NCBI GenBank assembly: GCA_005882525.1
Contig: VBGO01000210.1
Location: 1-7,133, forward strand
Source: Chloroflexota bacterium
GTDB taxonomy: Bacteria; Chloroflexota; Dormibacteria; CF-121
Direction: 5' to 3'
Length of the DNA stretch: 7,133 nt
In this document: positions 1 to 5,763 of the stretch, one piece after another
Layout of the letters: every line of letters starts with the position of its first letter
Numbering within the stretch: the stretch's first letter is position 1
Notes under the pieces: model-generated
Seen by the model: the letters and a program-made list of their open reading frames with translations, nothing else
Told to the model about the DNA's origin: nothing
The model's database searches: none
Made by a program: the position numbers and the translations under genes

Positions 1-773
1 TGGAGAGCGCCACCGTCGATGACGATCCCCTGGCCAGTGATCCCGCGGGCCGCCTCCGAGCAGAGGTAGGTGGCCATGCCGGCCACCTCGTCGGCCGTCA
101 TCAACCGTGCCTGAGGGCTGAAGCCCTCGAGGATCTTTCGGGCATCCTGCTCCGTGCGCCCGGTCCGTTTCACGATGTTCGCGGCGGAGGCATCCGTCAT
201 CTCGGTATCGACGTAGCCTGGGCAGACCGCGTTCACGGTGATCCCGCGGCTGGCGACCTCGGCGGCCACGGCGCGAGTCAGCCCGAGGAGCGCATGCTTG
301 GAAGCAGAGTAGGCCGCGATGTACGGCGCTCCGACCCGGGCCGCGATCGAGGCCATGCTCACGATCCGTCCCCATTTCGCCTGAAGCATCAGCGGCAAGA
401 CCGCCCGCGTGCAGTAGAAGGCGCCGCTGGCGTTGACCCGCAGCATGCGATCCCACATCTCATCGGTGGTATCGGTGAGCTTGGCGCTGGCGGCGATGCC
501 CGCGTTGTTGACCAGGATCAGAGGGTCGCCGAGCGCCGCCTTGACGCGCGCCACCATCGCATCGACTTGCGGCCGTTCGGCCACGTCGCAGACGATCGCC
601 TCACCGCGACGACCCGTGGCTCGGATGGCGGCCACCGTGTCCTCCAGCTCCGCGGATGTACGAGCCGTGACCGCGACATCGGCCCCGGCCGAGGCCAGCG
701 ACAGGGCTACCGCGCGGCCGATCCCGCGCCCGCCGCCGGTCACCAGGGCAATCCGGCCGGTCAGCTCCGCCAT
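1..773 (-). CDS. SDR family NAD(P)-dependent oxidoreductase (3' end beyond window)
   Basis: Classical short-chain dehydrogenase/reductase; 257 codons are visible. The frame is still open at the left edge, but the typical C-terminal VIDGGA has been reached, so only a few residues are missing. Seen: Rossmann glycine motif TGGGRGIG (residues 12-19), D63 after beta-3, NNAG (89-92), N114, S142, and Y155xxxK159, so the catalytic Asn-Ser-Tyr-Lys set is complete. Beta-2 ends in TAR (R38) with no acidic residue, which in this family suggests NADP(H) preference (inference). The overall pattern resembles FabG/acetoacetyl-CoA reductase-like SDRs, but the substrate cannot be read from sequence; FabG itself is unlikely in this setting. 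It is the last gene of the four-gene operon. Its ATG lies 1 nt after the dehydratase stop (TGACATG), with a strong Shine-Dalgarno inside the upstream gene, so it is probably translationally coupled. It would reduce a keto group or oxidise an alcohol in the cytoplasm. Confidence 0.93.
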   Translation of the reverse strand, partial: MAELTGRIALVTGGGRGIGRAVALSLASAGADVAVTARTSAELEDTVAAIRATGRRGEAIVCDVAERPQVDAMVARVKAALGDPLILVNNAGIAASAKLTDTTDEMWDRMLRVNASGAFYCTRAVLPLMLQAKWGRIVSMASIAARVGAPYIAAYSASKHALLGLTRAVAAEVASRGITVNAVCPGYVDTEMTDASAANIVKRTGRTEQDARKILEGFSPQARLMTADEVAGMATYLCSEAARGITGQGIVIDGGAL

Positions 774-774
774 G

Positions 775-1728
775 TCAGGGCTCCCCCAGGATCTTGGTCA
801 GCTTCGGCAGGTCGATGTTGCCGCCCGAAACGATGCAGGCGATCCGTCCGGCGCCGGCTTTCCCGGAGAGCGCCACGGCCAGGGCCACCGCGCCCGCTCC
901 CTCGGCGATCACCTGGTTGCGTTCCGCCATCAGACGAAGCGATGCCGCGATTTCGTCGAGGCTCGCCGTGAAAGCGCCGTCGAGCAGCTCCTGCGCCATC
1001 ACCAGCATGTTCGGAAAGACGGTCTTGCTTCCGATGCCGTCGACGAAGGACGGCTGGTAATCGACCACCTGCGGCGATCCGGACTTCAGGGAGGCCGTCA
1101 GCGGGGCACCGGTCTCGGCTTCCACCGCATAAATTCGGACAGCGGGCCTCAGCGCGCGGAGGGCGGTCGCGATGCCACCGGCGAGCCCACCCCCGCCCCA
1201 TGGAATCAGCACGGTGTCGACTTCGGGCAGGTCCTCGAGCAGTTCGAGACCGATCGTCCCGTTGCCCGCCATCACGCGGTCGTCGTCAAAGGAGTGGATG
1301 AAGGTGGCATCGACCCCGGGGTAGCTTCGATCCGTGAACGTCTGCCACCACCGGTCGAAGGGCACCTTGATCACGCGGCCGCCCAGCCGCTCGATCGCCT
1401 GCACTTTCGTGTCCGGCGCGTAATCGGGCGCGATCACGGTGCAGGGAATGCCGAGCCGCCGCGCGTTCCAGGCGGCGCCCTGCGCCATGTTGCCCGCGCT
1501 GGCGACCAGCACGCCTCTGGCCAGCTCCAGCTTCGACATCGCGCTCATCGCATTGGCGGCGCCGCGGATCTTGAAGGAGCCGATCGGCTGAAGGTTCTCC
1601 AGCTTAAGATAGATCTCAGCGGGCGCATCCCCGACGTTGAGCCGCACCAGCGGGGTGCGGGTCGCCGCTTGCGCGACCACCGGCTGCGCCTGGCGGATCG
1701 CCTCGATCCCGAGCCCGGCCGCCTTCAC
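775..1728 (-). CDS. PLP-dependent serine/threonine dehydratase-like enzyme (fold type II; EutB/BhcB-like)
   Basis: A 317-residue enzyme of the tryptophan-synthase-beta (fold type II) superfamily. It would form an aminoacrylate/imine from a beta-hydroxy amino acid and release water, with ammonia lost if the imine hydrolyses. Seen: GSFKIRGA with Schiff-base K53, SAGNMAQG (77-84; the more usual His after GN is Met), phosphate-binding glycine loop GGGGLAGG (178-185), and SGGN (301-304) near the C-terminus. There is no C-terminal ACT domain, so it is not the isoleucine-feedback IlvA form; its size fits TdcB, serine racemase, EutB and BhcB types. It starts at GTG (1728-1726), which overlaps the upstream stop in GTGA, a 4-nt coupling overlap. 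The only ATG nearby (1730-1728) is in another frame and is followed at once by a stop. Pairing with an OCD-family reductase is the strongest clue to its role; the substrate is unknown. Confidence 0.9.
   Translation of the reverse strand: MKAAGLGIEAIRQAQPVVAQAATRTPLVRLNVGDAPAEIYLKLENLQPIGSFKIRGAANAMSAMSKLELARGVLVASAGNMAQGAAWNARRLGIPCTVIAPDYAPDTKVQAIERLGGRVIKVPFDRWWQTFTDRSYPGVDATFIHSFDDDRVMAGNGTIGLELLEDLPEVDTVLIPWGGGGLAGGIATALRALRPAVRIYAVEAETGAPLTASLKSGSPQVVDYQPSFVDGIGSKTVFPNMLVMAQELLDGAFTASLDEIAASLRLMAERNQVIAEGAGAVALAVALSGKAGAGRIACIVSGGNIDLPKLTKILGEP
781..787 (-). promoter_or_regulatory. Ribosome binding site of the SDR gene
   Basis: On the minus strand GGGGGAG sits 7 nt before the SDR ATG, inside the last codons of the dehydratase gene. 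It is the only clear Shine-Dalgarno sequence in the operon, and it fixes the SDR start at 773. Confidence 0.7.
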
Positions 1729-2720
1729 ATCGTCACCGTCTGGCCGGTGCCGGTTTCGCGGGCCCGGCGAACGACATAGACGGCGGAGGCGACGTCCTCC
1801 ACCGCGAGGCCCAGCGATTTGAACAGCGTCAGCTCGCGGGGCGAACGGCGGCCGGGGTTCCTTCCGATGATGACCTCACCTAGCTCGGCCTGGACGTGGT
1901 CACCCTTGACCGCGCCTTCGAGCATCGGGATCAGCAGGTCACCGGCTTCCGCCAGCGCCGACTCACGCCGGTCGACGAACAGCCGCGCGGCCGCCATCGT
2001 GGCGGTGTCGGTCTCACGACTGGTTGGAATCGAGGATCCGACCGCGTTGATGTGCACACCGTCCTTGAGCCAGGCGCGCTGGAGAATCGGTTCCGGGCTT
2101 GCCGTGACGGTGGCGATGATGTCAGCCTCTCGCACCGCGGTCTCGGCGCTGCTCTCGGCCTCGATCGGAACATTGATCCGCGGGCGGAGCTCCGACGCCA
2201 GCGCGATGGCGCGCTGCGGGTTGCGGCTCCAGATGCGCACCCGGCGGAGTGGCCGGACGGCGGCGATTGCCTCGACGTGCGTTCGCGCCTGGACGCCGGC
2301 GCCGAGGATGGCGAGCTCGCTCGCATCACGGCGGGCCAGCAGGTCGGTGGCCACGCCCGACACCGCGGCCGTGCGGATCGCCGTGATGGTGGCGCCATCG
2401 AGCAGGGCCGAAAGGCGGCCGGTATCCCCTTCGAACAGGAGCACCGCGCCCTGGTGGGTATCGATGCCACGTTTGGCGTTGCCGGGAAAGACCGAGACCG
2501 CCTTCAGGCCGAGCGCACCTTCGGCTCCGTCGTGCGGCGAGATATAGCCCGGCATCAGACCGAGGAACCCGCTGACGCCCGGGATCCGCATGACCATCCG
2601 CAAGGGCACCAGCGCCTCGCCCCGGGCGAGCGCCGCCAGGGCGTCCCGCATGACCCGGATGCATTCGGGCATGGGCAGCAGCCGCGCCACTTCCTCGCCG
2701 TTGAGCACCAGTACCTCCAT
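1725..2720 (-). CDS. Ornithine cyclodeaminase/mu-crystallin family protein, probable imine (ketimine) reductase
   Basis: A 331-residue member of the OCD/mu-crystallin family, NAD(P)-dependent enzymes acting on 2-imino or amino acids. Seen: N-terminal substrate residues R45, K73 (GLKAVSVFPGN) and R116 (ITAIRTAAVSG); Rossmann motif LGAGVQARTH (139-148); SRN after beta-2 (R166, no acid, hinting at NADPH); and the family C-terminal block FKSLGLAVEDVA (300-311). At the site where true ornithine cyclodeaminases carry catalytic Asp (GGDCPGK; Asp228 in the Pseudomonas putida enzyme, recalled from the literature), this protein has GSSIPTSRETD, with S230 in its place. A genuine ornithine-to-proline cyclase is therefore unlikely, and a ketimine/iminosuccinate-reductase-like activity is more likely (inference). 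The ATG overlaps the aldo/keto reductase stop by 1 nt (TGATG), and the 3' end overlaps the dehydratase by 4 nt. EutC and BhcD, the relatives that neighbour similar dehydratases, are the best comparisons. Confidence 0.9.
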   Translation of the reverse strand: MEVLVLNGEEVARLLPMPECIRVMRDALAALARGEALVPLRMVMRIPGVSGFLGLMPGYISPHDGAEGALGLKAVSVFPGNAKRGIDTHQGAVLLFEGDTGRLSALLDGATITAIRTAAVSGVATDLLARRDASELAILGAGVQARTHVEAIAAVRPLRRVRIWSRNPQRAIALASELRPRINVPIEAESSAETAVREADIIATVTASPEPILQRAWLKDGVHINAVGSSIPTSRETDTATMAAARLFVDRRESALAEAGDLLIPMLEGAVKGDHVQAELGEVIIGRNPGRRSPRELTLFKSLGLAVEDVASAVYVVRRARETGTGQTVTM

Positions 2721-3703
2721 CAGGCCACCGCCCGCTCCATGCGTGCCACCAGCGCCTGGCGCTCATCGGCTGTCAGGTGAATGTCAACGGCCTCGAGCCA
2801 CGGCCGAAACTGTTCGACCGTCCGCGGGCCGATCAGCGCCGACGTGACGGCCGGGTGGGTGATGACCCAGGCCAGCGCCAGCGCGCCCATGTCGACGCCG
2901 CGCTCGGCGGCGCTGGCACGCAGCGCGTCGATCGCCTCGAAGGTCTGCGCGTTCATCAGGTGCTGGTAGGGCTGCGGCCGCAGGTCGAGGCGCGACCCTG
3001 CCGGTGGCCGCGCTCCAAAGCGGTACTTGCCGGTCAGCAGGCCGCCTGATGTCGGACTGAAGGGGGTGACCGCCATCCGCTCGCCCGCGGCGAGCGGCAA
3101 AACGTCCACTTCGATGGCGCGCTCCAGCAGGCTGTAGCCGTTCTGCACCGATTGATACCGATGAACGCCCAGCCGGTCGCTGACCGCCAGCGCCTCGCGC
3201 AGCTGCGGGGCGGAGATGTTGCTGGCGCCGATATGCCGCACCTTCCCTGCCTGCATCAGCTCGTTCATGGTCTGCAGGGTCTCCTCGACGGGGGTTGACG
3301 GATCGGGCTCCATGATCACGTACAGGTCGACATAGTCGGTCTGCAGGCGGCGCAGGCTACCGTCGATGGCCTGCGTGATGTGCCGTCGCGAGAGGCTCCG
3401 GTCGCTGGGACCGTCGGCGACAGCGTAGAAGACCTTGGTCGAGAGCACCAGCTGGTCGCGCACCTTCCGCTGCTTGAGCCAGACCCCGATGATCGTCTCG
3501 GAGACCCCGCCGCCGTAGCTGTCGGCGGTGTCGAAGTAGTTGATGCCGGCGTCCCAGGCGCGGTCCATCAGGGCGAAGGCCGTCACCTTGTCCTCTCCCT
3601 TCCCGAACAGCTCCGGCGCCGAGCCGACGCCGCCGAATCCCCCGCAGCCCAGCCCGAGGACCGAGACCCGCATCCCGGTCCGCCCAAAAAGGCGGTACTC
3701 CAT
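2720..3703 (-). CDS. Aldo/keto reductase family protein with catalytic His replaced by Met
   Basis: A 327-residue (alpha/beta)8-barrel aldo/keto reductase, first gene of the operon. Seen: N-terminal hairpin MEYRLFGRTG followed by SVLGLGCGGFGG, FDTADSYGGG with D58 and Y63, STK with K90, GASN (159-162), and an IGPRTVEQF cofactor-phosphate segment (291-299) typical of NADPH-binding AKRs. The start at ATG 3703 is chosen because the conserved first beta-hairpin begins there; GAAGGG directly abuts it, an unusually close ribosome site. The open frame continues upstream, but that part is not AKR-like. Oddity: the strand that normally reads DLYQ(L/I)H reads DLYVIMEPD, so the fourth tetrad residue His is Met (M131). 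Asp, Tyr and Lys remain. It may reduce poorly, favour an unusual substrate, or serve another role. Expected reaction class: NADPH-dependent carbonyl reduction in the cytoplasm; the substrate is unknown. Confidence 0.92.
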   Translation of the reverse strand: MEYRLFGRTGMRVSVLGLGCGGFGGVGSAPELFGKGEDKVTAFALMDRAWDAGINYFDTADSYGGGVSETIIGVWLKQRKVRDQLVLSTKVFYAVADGPSDRSLSRRHITQAIDGSLRRLQTDYVDLYVIMEPDPSTPVEETLQTMNELMQAGKVRHIGASNISAPQLREALAVSDRLGVHRYQSVQNGYSLLERAIEVDVLPLAAGERMAVTPFSPTSGGLLTGKYRFGARPPAGSRLDLRPQPYQHLMNAQTFEAIDALRASAAERGVDMGALALAWVITHPAVTSALIGPRTVEQFRPWLEAVDIHLTADERQALVARMERAVA

Positions 3704-3735
3704 CCCTTCGTCGAGATGGTAAGGCTTTGTGTCGT

Positions 3736-3744
3736 TGCTATCAT
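3736..3744 (+). promoter_or_regulatory. Candidate extended -10 promoter of the cupin gene
   Basis: TGCTATCAT fits an extended -10 (TGnTATnAT). No good -35 is seen. Transcription would begin near 3751, about 6 nt before the ATG, giving a nearly leaderless mRNA. This agrees with the absence of a Shine-Dalgarno sequence. Confidence 0.35.
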
Positions 3745-3746
3745 CG

Positions 3747-3769
3747 GCTGCACGAGATGTCCGTGCAGC
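3747..3769. repeat. Perfect 8-bp inverted repeat enclosing the cupin start codon
   Basis: GCTGCACG, a 7-nt spacer AGATGTC, then CGTGCAGC. The arms are perfectly complementary and the cupin ATG (3757-3759) lies in the spacer. It begins 2 nt after the candidate -10, so it could be an operator at the transcription start. In RNA it could be a hairpin that displays the start codon in its loop. If transcription starts near 3751, the left arm would be only partly transcribed, which favours the operator reading. It also lies about 45 bp upstream of the divergent reductase operon, so one regulator could serve both. Confidence 0.5.
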
Positions 3770-4489
3770 AGCAGGCACGCCTTCGCCATCAGGCCGACAT
3801 CGCAGGCCTTCCGCTGGAGGGTGGCGTGCTGCAGTGGCTGATCGATCGCGATCTCGGAGCCGAGCACGTGATGGCCTATCGCCTGGTGCTCGAATCCGAC
3901 TCGGCGCTGAGCCATGTTCACCCTGGCGCGGAGGAAGTGCTGTACATCCTCGAGGGGACCGGCGAGGCGCGCATCGAGGGCGCCACGCATCAGGTCGCCG
4001 ATGGTCGTGGTCGGCGCGATGGCGCCGCCCATCCCTCTCGACGACATTCACCCGACGGTGCCGCGCCTGGACTTGTCCGCCCGGCAATCGGCCCGCCTCG
4101 ACGAAGGCGCGGTCGCGCCTTCCATGATGGATGAGCGAGGTGTGACGCCGACGCTGATGGGCGAGCGGAGTTTTCGGGTGCTGGTCAGCCCTGAGGTCGG
4201 CTGCCGGTGGATGACCCAGTTCACGGGTGTGATTCCCACCGGGCGGGCACCCCTCCATGCCCACCCGCACGAAGAGGCGGTCTACATCCTGGCGGGCAGC
4301 GGGCGGCTCTGGATCGAGGAGGCGCCGGTTGGCGACTTACGCCCGGGCTCGGTGGTCTTCTTCCCGATCGGTGTCCGGCATACGCTGGAGAACACCGAGC
4401 GGGAGAACATGAAGGTGCTGGGCGCCTTCTCGCCGGCGGGCTCGCCGCAAGCGAAGCTTTCGCCAGTCCGTCAACGTCCGGCTGGTTAG
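3757..4489 (+). pseudogene. Bicupin-domain protein gene, broken by an internal deletion/frameshift in domain 1
   Basis: Two cupin domains lie in different frames. Domain 1 runs from ATG 3757 for about 83 residues and contains motif 1 (H53xH55, E59/E60, then YILEG), then loses cupin character at about 4000-4006. From about 4001 the protein continues one frame over with VVVGAMAPPIP, a linker, and a complete domain 2. That domain has HAHPHEEAVYILAGSG and then GSVVFFPIGVRHTLEN, a full match to G(X)5PXG(X)2H(X)3N. Aligning the halves, GAMAPP matches GAFSP just after motif 2 of domain 2, so domain 1 appears to lack about 20 residues including its motif-2 His. The missing length should be 2 mod 3. 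Read alone, frame 1 ends at 4134. A second product could start at ATG 4001 (162 residues) and would be a single-cupin protein. Cupins of this kind bind a metal, and function ranges from enzyme to sensor; none is assigned. A TTG at 3727 is a possible but weaker start. Confidence 0.75.
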
Positions 4490-4513
4490 CCGGTAGGTTG
4501 CTTCACCGCAACC
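4478..4513. terminator. Tandem hairpins at convergent stop codons, candidate bidirectional terminator
   Basis: Two perfect inverted repeats lie side by side. CCGGCT-ggtt-AGCCGG (4478-4493) spans the overlapping stops of the cupin and the binding-protein gene. GGTTGC-ttcacc-GCAACC (4496-4513) follows 2 nt later. No T-tract follows on either strand, so this would be an atypical intrinsic terminator or an RNA 3'-end stabiliser. The position between convergent genes supports the call. Confidence 0.45.
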
Positions 4514-5676
4514 ATCTGGGTGCCCTTTGCCTGGAAGATACCAACAGTCGCGTTCGGGACATCCCCCTTGCGGTCGAACTTGATCAGTCCAAGAATCGTT
4601 GTGAAAGTGTCGCTCCCCAGGTGATTGATCACGTCAGCGCGGGAGATCTTTCTATTATTGACGGCGGCGCTGCTGATCGCCTGAAGCAGCACTTCGGTTG
4701 CCGCGTAGGCGGATCCATAGAAGGGACCTGCCTTGCTGATTGCGTCGCTCCCATACTCCGCCTCGAAGGCCGCAACAAAGCGCGCGGCGCTCGGCAGGCT
4801 CTGCGGATCTGGGGTTATGTTCGAGGCATACGCTCCGAGATAGGCGCCCTGTGAGGTGGTGATGATGGATGGGTCATTCTCGCCGTCGGTACCGAGGAAC
4901 TGGATATTCTGGCCGATCTTCAGGTTTGCATGCGCCATCTGCTGGACGAGCGGCGCCGTTTCGGTGCCCTCGTCCGCGAAGAATACCCAGTCGGCATTGA
5001 ACGACTTGATCCTAGTGACCAGTGTGCCGAAGTCCTTCTGGCCATTCCGTGCGCTGTTGCGGTCGATCACGATGCTCGGAGCATTGGACTTGAGGTAGCT
5101 TACGACCGCATCGGCCAATGGGCGTGAATAGTCAGTGGCCGAATCGAGGATCTCGACCCTCTTTGCGCCCTGATCGATCATGAACTTGCCATCAACGGCA
5201 GCTTGCACGTCGTCGCGGGCGTTGACACGGTGCGCCACGCTGAACCCGGCGTCGGTCACTCTCGTGGCCGATGCCGACTCGGTCACGAAGGGCAGTGGCG
5301 GATTGGCGCTCTCAAGACCGGGTTCGCTTGCCTCGACCACTCCGGAATTCATCGGCCCCACGATGCCGAGGATCTTGGGGTCGGAGAGTGCCCCTGCCTG
5401 GAGCCGTTTGGCGGTCTCGGCGTTGTGCGCATCATCCCAGATCACCAGCTCGACCCGCGTGCCATGGATCCCACCTTTCTTGTTGAAATCGTCGAGTGCC
5501 AGTTTGATGGCTTGCAGGGCTCCGGCCCCGATCGACGCCTGGGCGCCGGTAAAGGGCCCCTCAGCTGCGATCTGAACCTTGTCGGGCTTATTTGCGGCAG
5601 TGGTCCCACCCGGGTTCCCGCATGCTGCCAGCCCAGCAATGGCGATGGCGACCAGGTACACCGTCTGGTCGACCAT
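4486..5676 (-). CDS. ABC transporter substrate-binding lipoprotein, branched-chain amino acid (LivJ/Leu-Ile-Val) family
   Basis: A 396-residue periplasmic-binding-fold type I protein. A hydrophobic leader (residues 5-18) ends in lipobox LAAC with lipid-anchor C19, followed by a Gly/Thr/Asn-rich tether, so the mature protein is probably membrane-anchored outside the cell. Typical family segments are seen: VQIAAEGPFTGAQASIGAGALQAIKLALDDFNKKGGIHG (interrupted: about 34-72), IVGPMNSGVV (105-114), a VTESASATRVT ligand region (131-141), ADWVFFADEGTETAPLVQQM (228-247) and FYGSAYAATEVL (319-330). The ligand is probably an amino acid or related small polar compound. No permease or ATPase gene is in the window. 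The start at ATG 5676 puts the leader at the N-terminus, although it then lacks the usual Lys/Arg. An ATG at 5742 would add 22 residues including RK but overlaps the putative operator and lies upstream of the candidate transcription start. Codons such as AGA, CTT, ACA and CCT and a TAA stop are commoner here than in neighbouring genes. Confidence 0.9.
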   Translation of the reverse strand: MVDQTVYLVAIAIAGLAACGNPGGTTAANKPDKVQIAAEGPFTGAQASIGAGALQAIKLALDDFNKKGGIHGTRVELVIWDDAHNAETAKRLQAGALSDPKILGIVGPMNSGVVEASEPGLESANPPLPFVTESASATRVTDAGFSVAHRVNARDDVQAAVDGKFMIDQGAKRVEILDSATDYSRPLADAVVSYLKSNAPSIVIDRNSARNGQKDFGTLVTRIKSFNADWVFFADEGTETAPLVQQMAHANLKIGQNIQFLGTDGENDPSIITTSQGAYLGAYASNITPDPQSLPSAARFVAAFEAEYGSDAISKAGPFYGSAYAATEVLLQAISSAAVNNRKISRADVINHLGSDTFTTILGLIKFDRKGDVPNATVGIFQAKGTQMVAVKQPTG

Positions 5677-5721
5677 GAGGAACTGTTTCCGAGAGGCCGC
5701 GACCGCATTGTCCCGGACGGT

Positions 5722-5750
5722 TTGGCGCGACACTTCTGGCATTCTAGTGT
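5722..5750 (+). promoter_or_regulatory. Candidate promoter of the aminotransferase gene
   Basis: TTGGCG (5722-5727) and TAGTGT (5745-5750) are separated by 17 nt. The -10 fits the loose TAnnnT form common in high-GC Gram-positive bacteria. The predicted start near 5757 gives a leader of about 7 nt, in line with no Shine-Dalgarno being visible before ATG 5764. The promoter is almost fully covered by the inverted repeat. Confidence 0.35.
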
Positions 5751-5756
5751 CGTGCC
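5724..5756. promoter_or_regulatory. Inverted repeat between divergent genes, candidate operator
   Basis: The left arm GGCGCGACACT (5724-5734) and right arm AGTGTCGTGCC (5746-5756) match as inverted repeats at 10 of 11 positions, the inner 7 without error, around an 11-nt spacer. Arm centres are 22 bp apart, about two helical turns, as expected for a dimeric repressor or activator. It lies between the binding-protein and aminotransferase genes and covers candidate -10 elements for both, so one regulator could control both. No regulator gene is in the window. Confidence 0.55.
5741..5746 (-). promoter_or_regulatory. Candidate -10 element of the substrate-binding-protein gene
   Basis: On the minus strand TAGAAT matches TATAAT at 5 of 6 positions. 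Transcription would start near 5734 and leave a leader of about 58 nt before ATG 5676. No convincing -35 is found at normal spacing, which would fit activator dependence. It lies in the spacer of the inverted repeat. Confidence 0.4.
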
Positions 5757-5763
5757 GCGCGCC

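Noticed and set aside
433..1779. Long plus-strand open frame of 448 codons over the SDR and dehydratase genes
   Set aside because: It is antisense to two genes with full catalytic motifs. Its product is low-complexity, rich in Arg, Ala and His and has no domain; this is a usual shadow in high-GC DNA.
1725..2720. Assigning eutB/eutC names to the pair
   Set aside because: The families match, but no ectoine hydrolase, deacetylase or ectoine transporter genes are visible, and the OCD-family active-site segment cannot be tied to EutC from memory.
1819..2780. Plus-strand open frames of 242 and 294 codons opposite the OCD-family gene
   Set aside because: They are antisense to a gene with a clear Rossmann motif and operon context, and their Ser/Arg-rich products have no recognisable features.
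3704..4270. N-terminal extension of the aldo/keto reductase frame up to an ATG at 4270
   Set aside because: The extension is Arg/Pro-rich, antisense to the cupin gene and unlike any AKR. The conserved N-terminal hairpin begins at ATG 3703.
5203..5763. N-terminal extension of the aminotransferase frame
   Set aside because: It is antisense to the binding-protein gene and crosses the promoter/operator gap; aminotransferase similarity starts only at about 5770.
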